Below are positions 1-8,316 of a stretch of 40,872 nucleotides of DNA, in pieces. Location of the stretch: NCBI GenBank assembly GCA_002350845.1, contig DEFL01000022.1:1-40872 (forward strand). The letters are read 5' to 3'. Position numbers and translations under genes: made by a program. The stretch is from Christensenella sp. UBA2853. Lineage in GTDB: Bacteria; Bacillota; Clostridia; Christensenellales; Aristaeellaceae. Numbering within the stretch: the first letter of the stretch is position 1; each line of letters starts with the position of its first letter. A model generated the notes under the pieces. It was not told the origin of the DNA, ran no database searches, and saw only the letters and a program-made list of their open reading frames with translations.

Positions 1-918
1 GGGGGTCACTTCATAACAGTTAGTCGTAAACAAGTCGTACCAGGAGCTTGCGGAGTATTATGATACTGCCATTGTTCCATGTCGAGTGGAAGCTCCAAAC
101 GACAAAAGTCATGCAGAAGGCAGCGTGAAATACGCGGAGACCTGGATTCTTGCCAAGCTAAGGAACAGAAAGTTCTTTTCCTTCGAGGAAGCAAGGGCAG
201 CTGTCAGAGAGACGCTGGAGGAACTGAACAGTCGGGAAATCAAGAGCCGGAAAGGCTGGACCAGGAAGAAAGCTTTTCTTGAGGAAGAGGCACCTTTCCT
301 GAAGCCGCTGCCTAAAGAACCGTACGAACCTGCGACCTGGCTGCCAGAACAGAAGGTTGGCCACGATTACCTGGTTTCCGATGGCATTAACAAATATTCT
401 GTGCCATTTGATCTGATTGGTCAGCAGGTTGCCATTAAACGACCCGGAAGCTGGTAGAAGTATATTTTCACGGTGAGCGGATGGCAGTACATGCCAGACA
501 GATGACTTCTCAGCGAGATCCAATTGTGAAGCTGGAGCATATGCCGGCGGAACACCAGGCATATTTGAAATATACAGAAGAGGAATTAATTGCCTGGGGA
601 AAAGGAATTGGACCGGCGACTCAACTGACTGTTGAGTCCTTTCTGCACAGAGGAAAGGAGCCTGAACAAGGATACAAGTTCTGTGCAAGCTTGCAGAAAT
701 TGGCGAAACAGTATTCTGGAGCACGTCTGGAAGCAGCTTGTGAAAAACTTCTGGAATGCACCAGCAAACCGGATATTCGGACGCTCAGCAGTATGCTCCG
801 AAACGGACAGGACAAGGTCCAGAAGCCTAAAGAGGACAAGGAACAGAAACATACATCTACTGGGCACACCCGCGGAGCGGATTATTACCGCAATCTGAAG
901 GGTGGTGCTGTAAAATGA
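1..918 (+). pseudogene. istA: IS21-type transposase IstA, C-terminal part, frameshifted
   Basis: Two consecutive reading frames together give the C-terminal half of an IS21 transposase. The first contains NKSYQELAEYYDTA and HAEGSVKY; the glutamate in the latter probably corresponds to the last acidic residue of the DDE catalytic core. It runs to a stop at 455-457. The second frame resumes RKLVEVYFHGERMAVHAR and runs to 918. The join near 440 needs a one-base shift, so one base seems to have been lost. A TAA at 14-16 is also in frame with GVTS upstream and the NKSYQ block downstream, and the distance between those blocks is shorter than usual, suggesting a second lesion. The N-terminal helix-turn-helix is outside the window. 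The stop overlaps the istB start (ATGA), so the normal translational coupling is kept. Confidence 0.85.
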
Positions 919-1763
919 TTAACCAAGCTACTGATACAACCCTGCGGGCAATGAAACTGACGGGAATGGCTAACGAACTGGCTCGACAGATATCCGACCC
1001 CAAAAGTGTTCAGGAGATGTCTTTCGATGAGCGGTTGGCTCAACTGGTCGATGCTGAATGGCGTAAACGGCAAGCCAGTAAGTTAAAAAAATGCATAAGT
1101 GACGCATGTCTCAGATACCAGCGTGCACAAATAGAAGACATTGAGTATTACCCGGATCGAAAGCTGGACAAGTCCCAGATGAAGCAGCTGGCCACCTGCT
1201 CGTTTGTGGACCAGGGGCACCACATTATTCTCCATGGCGATTCCGGAAATGGGAAAACTTATATCGCCTGTGCCCTTGGAAATGCCGCATGTAGGCGATT
1301 CAAGAAGGTTCGTTACATCCGCATGCAGGAATTGCTGGAATCCCTCGCGCTAGGTCGTCTGGATGGAAGTTACCGCAAAGTTGTAAGTGCCTACAAAAAA
1401 TTGGACCTCCTTATTCTTGATGAGTTTCTGATCCGAAAACCAACCGAGGAACAGGCATCTGATTTGCTGGAAATCGTGGAAATTCGAAGCCACGGCAGTG
1501 AGGAAATCGGCACAGCAGGACTGTCCACTATTTTCTGCAGTCAATATGGCTCTGAAGACTGGTATGAGCGTCTTTCTCCCGGCGATGAGGAGCACAATCC
1601 GGAAACCGAGGCTATTATTGACCGTATCGTCCACAATGCAATTGACATCCACATTGAGGGCAAGATGTCCATGCGTCAGCGTCATGGTCTGGATGCTCCT
1701 GCTGAGAACGCAAGTGTTACCGTAGGCGCAGGAAGCACCGTAACGGGTGGTGATCCGCAGTGA
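915..1763 (+). CDS. istB: IS21-family ATP-binding helper protein IstB
   Basis: AAA+ ATPase of 282 residues, close to the family's usual length of about 250 plus a short tail. IstB assembles as an ATP-dependent oligomer on target DNA and presents it to IstA. The Walker A motif is GDSGNGKT (about residues 107-114) and Walker B is LDLLILDE (about 164-171). The STIFCSQY sensor-like segment and the WYERL...IIDRIVHNA C-terminal signature are present. The ATG overlaps the istA stop. Odd points are a loop of about ten residues before STIFCSQY that most IstB proteins lack, and a low-complexity tail of about 30 residues. With IstA broken, IstB is probably non-functional or could act only with an IstA supplied elsewhere. 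Confidence 0.93.
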   Translation: MINQATDTTLRAMKLTGMANELARQISDPKSVQEMSFDERLAQLVDAEWRKRQASKLKKCISDACLRYQRAQIEDIEYYPDRKLDKSQMKQLATCSFVDQGHHIILHGDSGNGKTYIACALGNAACRRFKKVRYIRMQELLESLALGRLDGSYRKVVSAYKKLDLLILDEFLIRKPTEEQASDLLEIVEIRSHGSEEIGTAGLSTIFCSQYGSEDWYERLSPGDEEHNPETEAIIDRIVHNAIDIHIEGKMSMRQRHGLDAPAENASVTVGAGSTVTGGDPQ

Positions 1764-2107
1764 GGGATTACGAAAATGTCAGCCCGAAAATGCTGAAAGA
1801 GTGGGAAAAAGAATACCGAAAGAACTGCCGTGCGGAAATGCGTCAATATCTGTCGCGGTTTCCGGATGCGACACAGGAGGAAATCCGGGATCTCCGCGAG
1901 TGGGTCAGATCCGGACACAGCCCATATGACAATGGTGATTACATCTCTACAGAATCGGGGGTACCCATGGACTTCATTAATGCCCGACGTTTCCTTGAAG
2001 ATATGCGCGAAGAGTTCATGCAGAATTCAGAAAAGAACCTTGAAAATGGCTCTGATTGTGAAAGCACTGTTGAGAGAGTCAGCTCAGATGATGCCCTTCC
2101 TTTCTGA
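1760..2107 (+). CDS. Small IS21-associated protein of unknown function
   Basis: A 115-residue acidic, helix-prone protein starting with GTG in a GTGA overlap with the istB stop, so it is translationally coupled to istB. It is rich in Glu, Arg and Asp, with a central DLREWVRSG segment. No signal peptide, membrane segment or cysteine motif is visible. The overlap and shared strand suggest it belongs to the element as an accessory gene, but I do not recognise a family and assign no function. Confidence 0.6.
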   Translation: MRDYENVSPKMLKEWEKEYRKNCRAEMRQYLSRFPDATQEEIRDLREWVRSGHSPYDNGDYISTESGVPMDFINARRFLEDMREEFMQNSEKNLENGSDCESTVERVSSDDALPF

Positions 2108-2186
2108 CTTGATTTCTGCATTATGTTGGAATCCACTTAGTAACTGAGCTTAACAAGTTTGGTTTTGACAGAGGGAGTGATGCAAT

Positions 2187-2312
2187 ATGAATGCTATTTA
2201 TCTCGCGTTTAAATGCAAAAAGGGCGGCACTCAAAAGAGCACCACTCCCTCGCAAAACCTCATGTGTCACAAAGGACAGCTCTACAGCGTTGTCCTTTTA
2301 CTCCATGAGTAA
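2187..2312 (+). CDS. Possible 41-residue peptide downstream of the IS21 genes
   Basis: A short frame from ATG at 2187 to TAA at 2310, preceded by GAGGGAG at 2171-2177. The product is basic (KCKKGG near residue 10) with two cysteines and resembles nothing I know. It overlaps an inverted repeat (GAGGGAGTG at 2171-2179 with CACTCCCTC at 2243-2251) and a strong hairpin at 2271-2298, so the segment may instead be structured non-coding end sequence of the element. Confidence 0.2.
   Translation: MNAIYLAFKCKKGGTQKSTTPSQNLMCHKGQLYSVVLLLHE
2271..2300 (+). terminator. Hairpin, probable terminator of the IS21 genes
   Basis: AAAGGACAGCT (2271-2281) pairs with AGC plus TGTCCTTT (to 2298) around a CTAC loop with a two-base bulge. 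It is followed by TTA, so the uridine tract is short. It could equally be a structural element of the insertion sequence end. Confidence 0.35.
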
Positions 2313-2383
2313 ACGCAAGGTTATATTACGATAAGGCAGCTTTGCCTGTCAACTGTTCTTCTCTCCGTGACATTGTGCCTAAA

Positions 2384-2424
2384 ACGCCGAGAAGGCGTGC
2401 TTATTTGACCGTGACGGTGTGCTT
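2384..2424. repeat. Two tandem mini-hairpins, each followed by GTGCTT
   Basis: ACGCC/GGCGT (2384-2398) and ACCG/CGGT (2408-2418) are small stems, and GTGCTT starts at 2397 and 2419, a 22-base period. This may be a remnant of the repeated protein-binding sites at an IS21-type end. The rest of 2313-2516 shows no gene. Confidence 0.3.
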
Positions 2425-2516
2425 CTGCATCCGGAATTTCCGCGATTCGTCTGAATCCATTATTAGAGATGAATAGAACTTGGATTATTGTCCAGAGTCA
2501 ACAAATAAGCAAGATT

Positions 2517-2899
2517 ATCCCAATCTCTTATATAGGTAAGAATAGAAGAACCCACAGAAGACGGATTTGTCAAAGTCGCTTGTAGTCTCAATCCCTTATA
2601 TAGGTAAGAATAGAAGGCCCTTTATTTGGGGCTCACGAGCGTTTTCGGAATCTGTCTCAATCCCTTATATAGGTAAGAATAGTTTTTTCGGTACCACAAT
2701 TTACACATCGCATGGTGCAGTGTTATCAAAAGCAGTGTCTCAATCCCTTATATAGGTAAGAATAGTTTTATGAGCAGTTCCTGATTGATCCTGATTCCCA
2801 TTGTCTCAATCCCTTATATAGGTAAGAATAGTCAGCCACAGGATCAAGGAAGGACTCCTGAAAGTTAAATGTCTCAATCCCTTATATAGGTAAGAATAG
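2517..2899 (-). CRISPR. Orphan CRISPR array, six 29-bp repeats, five spacers
   Basis: Repeats lie at 2517-2545, 2585-2613, 2654-2682, 2737-2765, 2803-2831 and 2871-2899. The last five are identical over 29 bp (starting GTCTCAATCCC, ending GTAAGAATAG); the first has three substitutions near its left end. Spacers are 39, 40, 54, 37 and 39 bp and unrelated to one another. Read on the minus strand the repeat ends in ATTGAGAC, close to the ATTGAAAC 3' end common in type III and some type I repeats. With the degenerate repeat at the left, this implies leftward transcription from a leader to the right of 2899. CTTA/TAAG gives only a weak internal stem. No cas gene is present, so the type is unassigned and the array may be an orphan or served in trans. 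Confidence 0.88.
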
Positions 2900-3428
2900 T
2901 GGAAAATATAGTATATATTAGAGATGATAATACAATTTATGGCACGTGTCAAGTATCCCTATCAGCAATTATATTTAATTATTACGTCAATCTCGCATTT
3001 TTTCTGTGTATTGTTAAAGCAAGGCATTCACATTTCTCTTGCAAATACCATATTGACGAAATATTTTGCTGCATATTCAGTCGAATCGCTGAACAAAATC
3101 AACTGAAGTGAAAAGACAAAAAGCATATAGAATGAAAAGCATAGAGTTCATCGTGCAGATTTTATTGATCTTCATATGGCAAAGAATCATATTGGCATGA
3201 CCAAATGTTCACCGTTTGGAATGCAGCACTTTTTTCATCAAGGTTTGAAATCTGTTTCTTTTTTCGCAGTTTCAGCAATTTGCCCGAGTTGCTTTTTTTG
3301 TTGATAGGCGAAGCTACCCCGTACTTATTATTTCTTCGTTACTGTATAAAAAAACAATCTCGGGCATATTCACCGCTGATCATTTTCCCGTTACCGTTCT
3401 TCTTTCCCTCATTTCAGGCATTCTTCCT
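2900..3428. other. A+T-rich probable CRISPR leader and gene-free stretch
   Basis: No convincing gene is seen. The first 200 or so bases are strongly A+T-rich and sit where the leader is expected if the array is read leftward. A 12-bp direct repeat, TATTAGAGATGA, occurs here at 2916-2927 and again at 2461-2472, bracketing the array. A frame at about 3131-3310 on the plus strand gives a short protein-like run (DFIDLHMAKNHIGM) but lacks a start with a ribosome site; it may be a gene fragment. Confidence 0.5.
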
Positions 3429-3974
3429 TCACAGCCTTCTTTCCATAAGCCAGCAGTCTTCCATTCTCCCCTCGAACAGCTCATGCTCCGGAAGAGAACG
3501 CATTTTTCGAAAGCCAGCCTTTTCATACGCCCGGATGGCTCTCGGATTGCTCTTGTGGGGATCAAGAAGAAGGATCCCCACTGCCCTGTTCTCTTTCAGG
3601 TAATCAGCCATCATATTCAGAAACGTTGTGCCTATGCCCCGGTTCCAGTAATCGGGTTCCCCTATGAACTGATCCATTGCATAGACCACCTGTCCCTGGT
3701 CCGGATACTCATATTCACGGAACATCTCGTCGGTCAGCCTGTAGAACTGGCCATACCCAATCGGCTGCCCTCTGTATTCAATGATCACCCGACCTCCATT
3801 CGGAATCGGTTCAGCATAATGTTCTGAAAGTGATTCCATCGTCAGACAGGCGTCCCGTCCCTCATACCATTCGAGTACTCTCTCATCGGTCAGCCATTTC
3901 AGCAGAAGGGAAAGATCCGAAGTTTCCATCTGTCGGATCAGAATGTCGTCTTTCTCTATGCGCATCTTTTCCAT
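3429..3974 (-). CDS. GNAT acetyltransferase, AAC(6')-like
   Basis: A 181-residue acetyltransferase of the GNAT fold resembling aminoglycoside 6'-N-acetyltransferases. Such enzymes transfer acetyl from acetyl-CoA to an amine; resistance activity is not proven here. The acetyl-CoA loop is YWNRGIG (residues 109-115), followed by a helix and the LLLDPHKSNPRAIRAYEKAGF-type segment (from about 135), which is characteristic of the AAC(6') branch. The N-terminal part has the LLLKWLTD...VLEWYEG pattern of the same branch. The start at 3974 has GGGGAGGA just upstream; a longer frame to 4079 lacks a ribosome site. It is a single gene divergent from the secreted protein at 4403. It may instead act on small amines or peptides. 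Confidence 0.85.
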   Translation of the reverse strand: MEKMRIEKDDILIRQMETSDLSLLLKWLTDERVLEWYEGRDACLTMESLSEHYAEPIPNGGRVIIEYRGQPIGYGQFYRLTDEMFREYEYPDQGQVVYAMDQFIGEPDYWNRGIGTTFLNMMADYLKENRAVGILLLDPHKSNPRAIRAYEKAGFRKMRSLPEHELFEGRMEDCWLMERRL

Positions 3975-4226
3975 GAATTCCTCCCCTGTTGCAGCCATCT
4001 GAAGTTCTGTCTCAGACACGTATCTTTTTGTTTCAACTTCCAGTTGTCCCCATGCAGGGCATTCCAGTATTGCTATCATGCATGCTGTAGGTTAAGCAGC
4101 AAAATGCTTGCCTGTATCCTGTTGAATGATAGCTTGATTATAGGTTTTCCACATTCGGAATTCAACTGCAGCACCCGATCCATACACCTTTTTTCACACT
4201 ATCGGATGGAACAATCGGACCTGCGC

Positions 4227-4255
4227 TTGTCATATTGATGATTTGGTTATATGAT
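4227..4255 (+). promoter_or_regulatory. Predicted sigma-70-type promoter for the secreted protein gene
   Basis: TTGTCA (4227-4232), 17-bp spacer, TATGAT (4250-4255). Transcription would start near 4262 and give an untranslated leader of about 140 bases, which contains CCCTGC...GCAGGG pairing potential. Confidence 0.5.
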
Positions 4256-4402
4256 ATGATTAAGAAGTTCAAAGATTCCATGATCGATTGATGTGCCCTG
4301 CCGTATGCCGGAAAGAGTTCGCAGGGTTCCAACATTGATTTCCAATTGAATTGATCGCACACACCTGTCACCAGATCAAGTGTAAAGGAGACTGCCTGCA
4401 TC

Positions 4403-5758
4403 ATGAAACGACGTTTTCTCTGTATCCTGATTCTTCTCTGCCTCCTCGTCATTCCTTCCGTCCTGTCAGAATCTTCGCTCACCGCAGAGCCCCTGATCGG
4501 TCTGTTCCAGATCAGTGATGAGACATCACTCGGATATACAAGCGATACGACGTTTGATCTCTCGACGCTGAAGGCAGGCCACTATGCTTCCTTCGTCTTC
4601 AGGCTGACCAACAATTCCTCAAAGACCATCGATATCAATTCAGCCTATGCGCGCATTGATGACGGTGACAAACTCGGCTGGGGCAAGTTTTCTCTTGCCC
4701 CCAACCATTACACCAACTGTCACATCTTTTATTCCAACATGAGCAAAGTCACGGCCGGAACTCACAAGGTCGAATTGTTTATCAATGGTCAGAAAACTGG
4801 TTCCGCCTATTTTACGCTCACAGATGGAAATGCTTCTTCCGCGGTCAGAAAAGGCAGTGATTCATCGAGGAACCAGTCCACATCAAAGAGCCAGTCCGCA
4901 TCGAAGAGCCAGTCTGCATCCCAGAACTTTACGCCCACCAACCGTTCGCCCTACCTGGTCTGCGAACCGGTTTTCCCGAACACCAATGGCTTCACAGAGT
5001 ATGCCGTGGATTTCATCGTGGAAAATCAACCCATCGGCACCTATCTGTGCCTGTGCAACTGGGATATGGATCTGAGCTATACCCGCCAGAAGTACGCTTC
5101 CGTGTATCGTGCGTACGATGGCGTGGCTGCGTATGGCGGCGTTCAGGTCCTGCAGGACGGCACCCATGCGGCCATCATGTCCGTCTGGCACACCTACTGC
5201 AAAGACAAAAAAGGCAATGTCACCACCATTGTGCCGAAAATCACCTATGTAGCGGAGCCCATTAAAACCGGAACATTCGGCGGTGAAGGCACAGGCATAC
5301 AGTGCATTGTCCAGTATGACTGGAAGGCCAATACACCCTACCGTTTTCTCCTGCAGCAGAGCGAGGACAAAAAGACCGGAAACTGCCTCATGGAAATGTG
5401 GATCTGCGACCTCTCCACCAATGCCTGGAGCAAACTCATCCAGTACGACCTGGGCATTCAGAAGACCTATATCAACCGGGCTGTGACCTTCCTGGAAAAC
5501 TACATTGTCGAATCCGCTGCAGAATACAGGGATGCGCGCTTCTCCAATTTCAGAGCCCTCAACAACCGCACCGGCAGGTGGGTTTCTGCAACCCAGGCAA
5601 AGATGTGGCAGGACTTTGACTATCCGGGCAGCTATACCTATGGCTCAGAGGGCAACTCTTTCTTCTGCAGGACAACCGGCCTGCCCGGCATCTGGTCCAG
5701 GCCCAAACAGTTTGCGACCTTCAAAGTCCGCACGGCCGAATCCGGATCCCCCTACTGA
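4403..5758 (+). CDS. Secreted DUF3472-like protein
   Basis: A 451-residue exported protein. The signal peptide is residues 1-22 (MKRR, a leucine/isoleucine-rich core, then VLS/E), without a lipobox. Residues about 30-140 look like a beta-sandwich domain (VFRLTNNSSKTIDINSAYA). A Ser/Gln/Lys linker with repeated KSQSAS follows at about 150-172. The C-terminal domain (about 175-451) has GGVQVLQDG, IMSVWHTY, GGEGTGIQC and WKANTPYRFLLQ, patterns I associate with DUF3472, a family of secreted, possibly carbohydrate-linked proteins. AGGAGA lies 11 bases before the ATG. It is monocistronic and ends at a strong terminator shared with lon. The biochemical role is unknown. Confidence 0.75.
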   Translation: MKRRFLCILILLCLLVIPSVLSESSLTAEPLIGLFQISDETSLGYTSDTTFDLSTLKAGHYASFVFRLTNNSSKTIDINSAYARIDDGDKLGWGKFSLAPNHYTNCHIFYSNMSKVTAGTHKVELFINGQKTGSAYFTLTDGNASSAVRKGSDSSRNQSTSKSQSASKSQSASQNFTPTNRSPYLVCEPVFPNTNGFTEYAVDFIVENQPIGTYLCLCNWDMDLSYTRQKYASVYRAYDGVAAYGGVQVLQDGTHAAIMSVWHTYCKDKKGNVTTIVPKITYVAEPIKTGTFGGEGTGIQCIVQYDWKANTPYRFLLQQSEDKKTGNCLMEMWICDLSTNAWSKLIQYDLGIQKTYINRAVTFLENYIVESAAEYRDARFSNFRALNNRTGRWVSATQAKMWQDFDYPGSYTYGSEGNSFFCRTTGLPGIWSRPKQFATFKVRTAESGSPY

Positions 5759-5781
5759 TGGTTTCCCCCAGAATCAAAACA

Positions 5782-5815
5782 GAGCGGAGGCGCACGCGCC
5801 TCCGCTCATTTTTTT
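5782..5815. terminator. Strong bidirectional intrinsic terminator
   Basis: An 11-bp perfect G+C-rich stem, GAGCGGAGGCG (5782-5792) with CGCCTCCGCTC (5797-5807), followed by A and seven T on the plus strand. It terminates the secreted protein gene and may also serve lon from the other side. Confidence 0.9.
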
Positions 5816-5816
5816 C

Positions 5817-8090
5817 TTACAGTCCGGTTTCCCGGATGACATCTTCCAGATGCTCCACCAGATGAATGTCCAGAAGATTCCGGATTTCCTCCGGCACATC
5901 CTCGAGGTCTTCCTCGTTTTCCTTCGGGACCAGCACCTTTTTGACGCCGGCCCGGTGCGCCGCCATCAGCTTTTCAGGCAGTCCCCCGATTGCAGTGACT
6001 TTGCCTGTGAGGGTAATCTCCCCTGTCATCGCCAGTGCCGGATCTACCGGCTTTCCGGTCGCCAGGGAGAGGAGAGCCGTGAACATCGTCACGCCCGCGC
6101 TCGGGCCGTCCTTCGGGATGCTGCCCGAGGGCACATGGATGTGCACGTCCTTCTTGCTGAAGGTTTCACTCTGCTCCGGCACCTTCATCCGCACCAGGCT
6201 GATCGCAATCCTCGCGGATTCCTTCATGACATCACCGAGCTGGCCGGTCAGGACAATCTGTCCGCTGCCCTCGGTGAGCGCCGTCTCAATGAACAGGATT
6301 TCCCCGCCCGCCGCCGTCCACGCCAGTCCGGTCACAACGCCCGGCCGCTGAGAAGAGGGCACCAGGTTATGGCGGATCGGATGATCATCCAGGTACTCCC
6401 GGAGATTCTTTTCCGTCACCATGAGCCGCTTTCCGTTCTGCTCCCAGCTCTTCACCGCCGCCTGCCGGCAGATGGCGTCCAGGCGCTTCCTGAGCGCGCG
6501 CACGCCGGCTTCGGCAGTGTACTCGGAGACAATCTTCTCCATGACGCCCTTTTTGAGCACCAGGTTCTTCTTTTTGAGGCCCACCGCTTCCATGGCTCTG
6601 GGCAGCAGATGCCGGTTCCCGATCTCCACTTTTTCCAGCGGCGTATAGCCCGGGAAGCGGATCACCTCCATGCGGTTGAGGAGGGGCTCAGGGATGGTGG
6701 AAGTGGTATTGGCCGTGCAGATAAAGAAGACATGCGAGAGATCATAGGGCACATTCAGGTAATGATCCGTAAACGTGCTGTTCTGCTCGGGGTCAAGGAC
6801 TTCGAGCAGCGCGCTCGCCGGATCACCCTGCATGGACTGGCAGAGCTTGTCCACTTCGTCAAGCACCATGACCGGGTTGCTCACACCGCACTTGTGAATG
6901 GCGTCCATGATGCGTCCCGGCATTGCCCCGATGTAGGTGCGCCGGTGGCCGCGGATATCCGCCTCATCGCGCACACCGCCGAGGCTCACGCGCGCATAGG
7001 AGCGGTGCATGGCATCCGCGATGGATTTCCCGATGCTGGTCTTGCCCGTGCCCGGACTGCCCACAAAGAGCAGGATTGAACCCGAGACCTTTCCGGTCAG
7101 GTTCATGACCGCAATCTGTTCAATGACACGGTTCTTGGCGTCCTTGAGGCCGTAGTGGTCCTGTTCAAGGCGCTTCCTTGCCTCCTCCAGGTCAATCGGC
7201 TGCCAGGACGGTGCCTTCCAGGAGAGTGTGGTCATGAAGTCCAGGTAATCCGAAAGCAGGCCGAACTCGGGGCTGTGGTCGTTTTCCTGCTTGAGGCGGG
7301 AGAGCACGCGGCGGGATTCCTTCATCGCCGCCTCATTCATGCCGCTCTCCTCAAGCCGCTTTTCAAACATCCGGATATCGGACATCCCCTCGGGATGCAT
7401 TTCATCGAGCTGCTTTTCCAGAAACGCAATCTGCTTGCGGATCGCGGTCTCGCGGTAATTACGCTCGTTTTCCATCACGCGCTCCACGGCCCCGCCGTGG
7501 GAGAGTTCCATGGACGCCAGCGCTTCCCGCAGCATCTTTTCCATCCGCTCCGCGCGCTTTTGTTCGCTGTCCTCGCCCAGCAGGTACAGCCGGTCTTCCT
7601 CCTCAAAGCGGAACCAGATAGTCAGCATGCAGAAGAGGTCCGTGACGGAGCGGAGCTTTGGCAGCACATGCTTTTTGAACACATCCCCGCCCTGCACATT
7701 GTCGAGGAACCCGGAATAGCTGTCCAGAAGGCGCGCAAACTGCATGCCGGCGCGGAAGGGCTCGACGATCTCCTTGTCCTCAATCATGGATTCGTCCGCA
7801 TACAGCCGTCCGTTCGCTCCCTCCTCAAGATCCGACCAGATCATTCGGGAAGAAGTGACAAAGGCGATATAGTCCTGGAACATACACTCGGTGACGGCCG
7901 CAATGACGCCGATGGGATAGAGGCGGTCCTCCGCCTTCTCCTTATCCCACGTGGCTTCCGGCATGGGCACGAGCAGCACCTGCTCCCCCGGCTCCGGAAG
8001 AGAGCCGCCTGTATAAAAAAGGTCTCCAGCCTGCATATACACGGTCGTATCAGGCATGACCGTTCGATCTCTGACTCCGATAAGCTGCAT
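5817..8090 (-). CDS. lon: ATP-dependent protease Lon
   Basis: A 757-residue LonA-type protease, close to the usual 770-800. It degrades misfolded and regulatory proteins in the cytoplasm as a hexamer. The N-terminal substrate-binding domain (about 1-190) is divergent, the usual LPLRD..VFPG start being replaced by IGVRDRTVMPDTTVY. A coiled-coil region follows at about 210-310. The AAA+ module has Walker A GSPGTGKT (344-351) and Walker B VMVLDE (D411, E412). The protease domain has PKDGPSAG with catalytic Ser664 and PEKLMAA with Lys707, the 43-residue dyad spacing expected. The start at 8090 has GGAGGAA five bases upstream; an in-frame ATG at 8138 lacks a site. No CIRCE or HAIR heat-shock operator is visible upstream. 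Confidence 0.97.
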   Translation of the reverse strand: MQLIGVRDRTVMPDTTVYMQAGDLFYTGGSLPEPGEQVLLVPMPEATWDKEKAEDRLYPIGVIAAVTECMFQDYIAFVTSSRMIWSDLEEGANGRLYADESMIEDKEIVEPFRAGMQFARLLDSYSGFLDNVQGGDVFKKHVLPKLRSVTDLFCMLTIWFRFEEEDRLYLLGEDSEQKRAERMEKMLREALASMELSHGGAVERVMENERNYRETAIRKQIAFLEKQLDEMHPEGMSDIRMFEKRLEESGMNEAAMKESRRVLSRLKQENDHSPEFGLLSDYLDFMTTLSWKAPSWQPIDLEEARKRLEQDHYGLKDAKNRVIEQIAVMNLTGKVSGSILLFVGSPGTGKTSIGKSIADAMHRSYARVSLGGVRDEADIRGHRRTYIGAMPGRIMDAIHKCGVSNPVMVLDEVDKLCQSMQGDPASALLEVLDPEQNSTFTDHYLNVPYDLSHVFFICTANTTSTIPEPLLNRMEVIRFPGYTPLEKVEIGNRHLLPRAMEAVGLKKKNLVLKKGVMEKIVSEYTAEAGVRALRKRLDAICRQAAVKSWEQNGKRLMVTEKNLREYLDDHPIRHNLVPSSQRPGVVTGLAWTAAGGEILFIETALTEGSGQIVLTGQLGDVMKESARIAISLVRMKVPEQSETFSKKDVHIHVPSGSIPKDGPSAGVTMFTALLSLATGKPVDPALAMTGEITLTGKVTAIGGLPEKLMAAHRAGVKKVLVPKENEEDLEDVPEEIRNLLDIHLVEHLEDVIRETGL

Positions 8091-8242
8091 GAAATTCCTC
8101 CGTTTGAGCGCTGTCCTTGGAAGACAGCCTGCATGCAATATTACGCAAAGAGATGCAAAGAGTCAATGCCTGATCCGGGAAAAAAGCGGCGAGGCGCCAC
8201 GTGCCCGGTTTCCTGCGGTTTTTGAGGCGCACGCTGCACTGG

Positions 8243-8270
8243 AAAAAGGGATGAAGACCGTCTTCATCCC
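8243..8270 (-). terminator. Intrinsic terminator of the transport/esterase operon
   Basis: GGGATGAAGAC...GTCTTCATCCC (8248-8270) is almost perfectly palindromic and on the minus strand is followed by TTTTT (8243-8247). It lies 46 bases after the esterase stop and before lon, separating the two units. Confidence 0.85.
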
Positions 8271-8316
8271 CTTCTGACCGGGCCTTATGGGATGCCCCAT
8301 CGGCCGGTTTCGTTCT

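Larger units (their letters stand above)
1..2312 (+). mobile_element. Right part of a decayed IS21-family insertion element
   Basis: The istA-istB order with overlapping ATGA junctions, followed by a third small overlapping gene, is the IS21 layout. The left end lies outside the window, and I could not recognise a matching terminal inverted repeat on the right, so the end given is only the end of the last possible reading frame. The transposase gene is broken, so the copy should not move on its own, although IstB appears complete. The element lies just left of a CRISPR array and has lower G+C than the genes to the right, consistent with acquired DNA. Confidence 0.75.

Noticed and set aside
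2567..2755. Plus-strand frame of 62 residues with a repeated SIPYIGKN motif
   Set aside because: It is produced by translation of CRISPR repeats and spacers; no ribosome site and no coding character outside the repeat.
3131..3310. Plus-strand frame with protein-like run DFIDLHMAKNHIGMTKC
   Set aside because: No ribosome site, no recognisable family, and it degenerates into low-complexity hydrophobic sequence; possibly a gene fragment but unsupported.
5505..8225. Long plus-strand open frames opposite lon
   Set aside because: They are high-G+C antisense shadows; lon on the minus strand has full domain motifs and a ribosome site.
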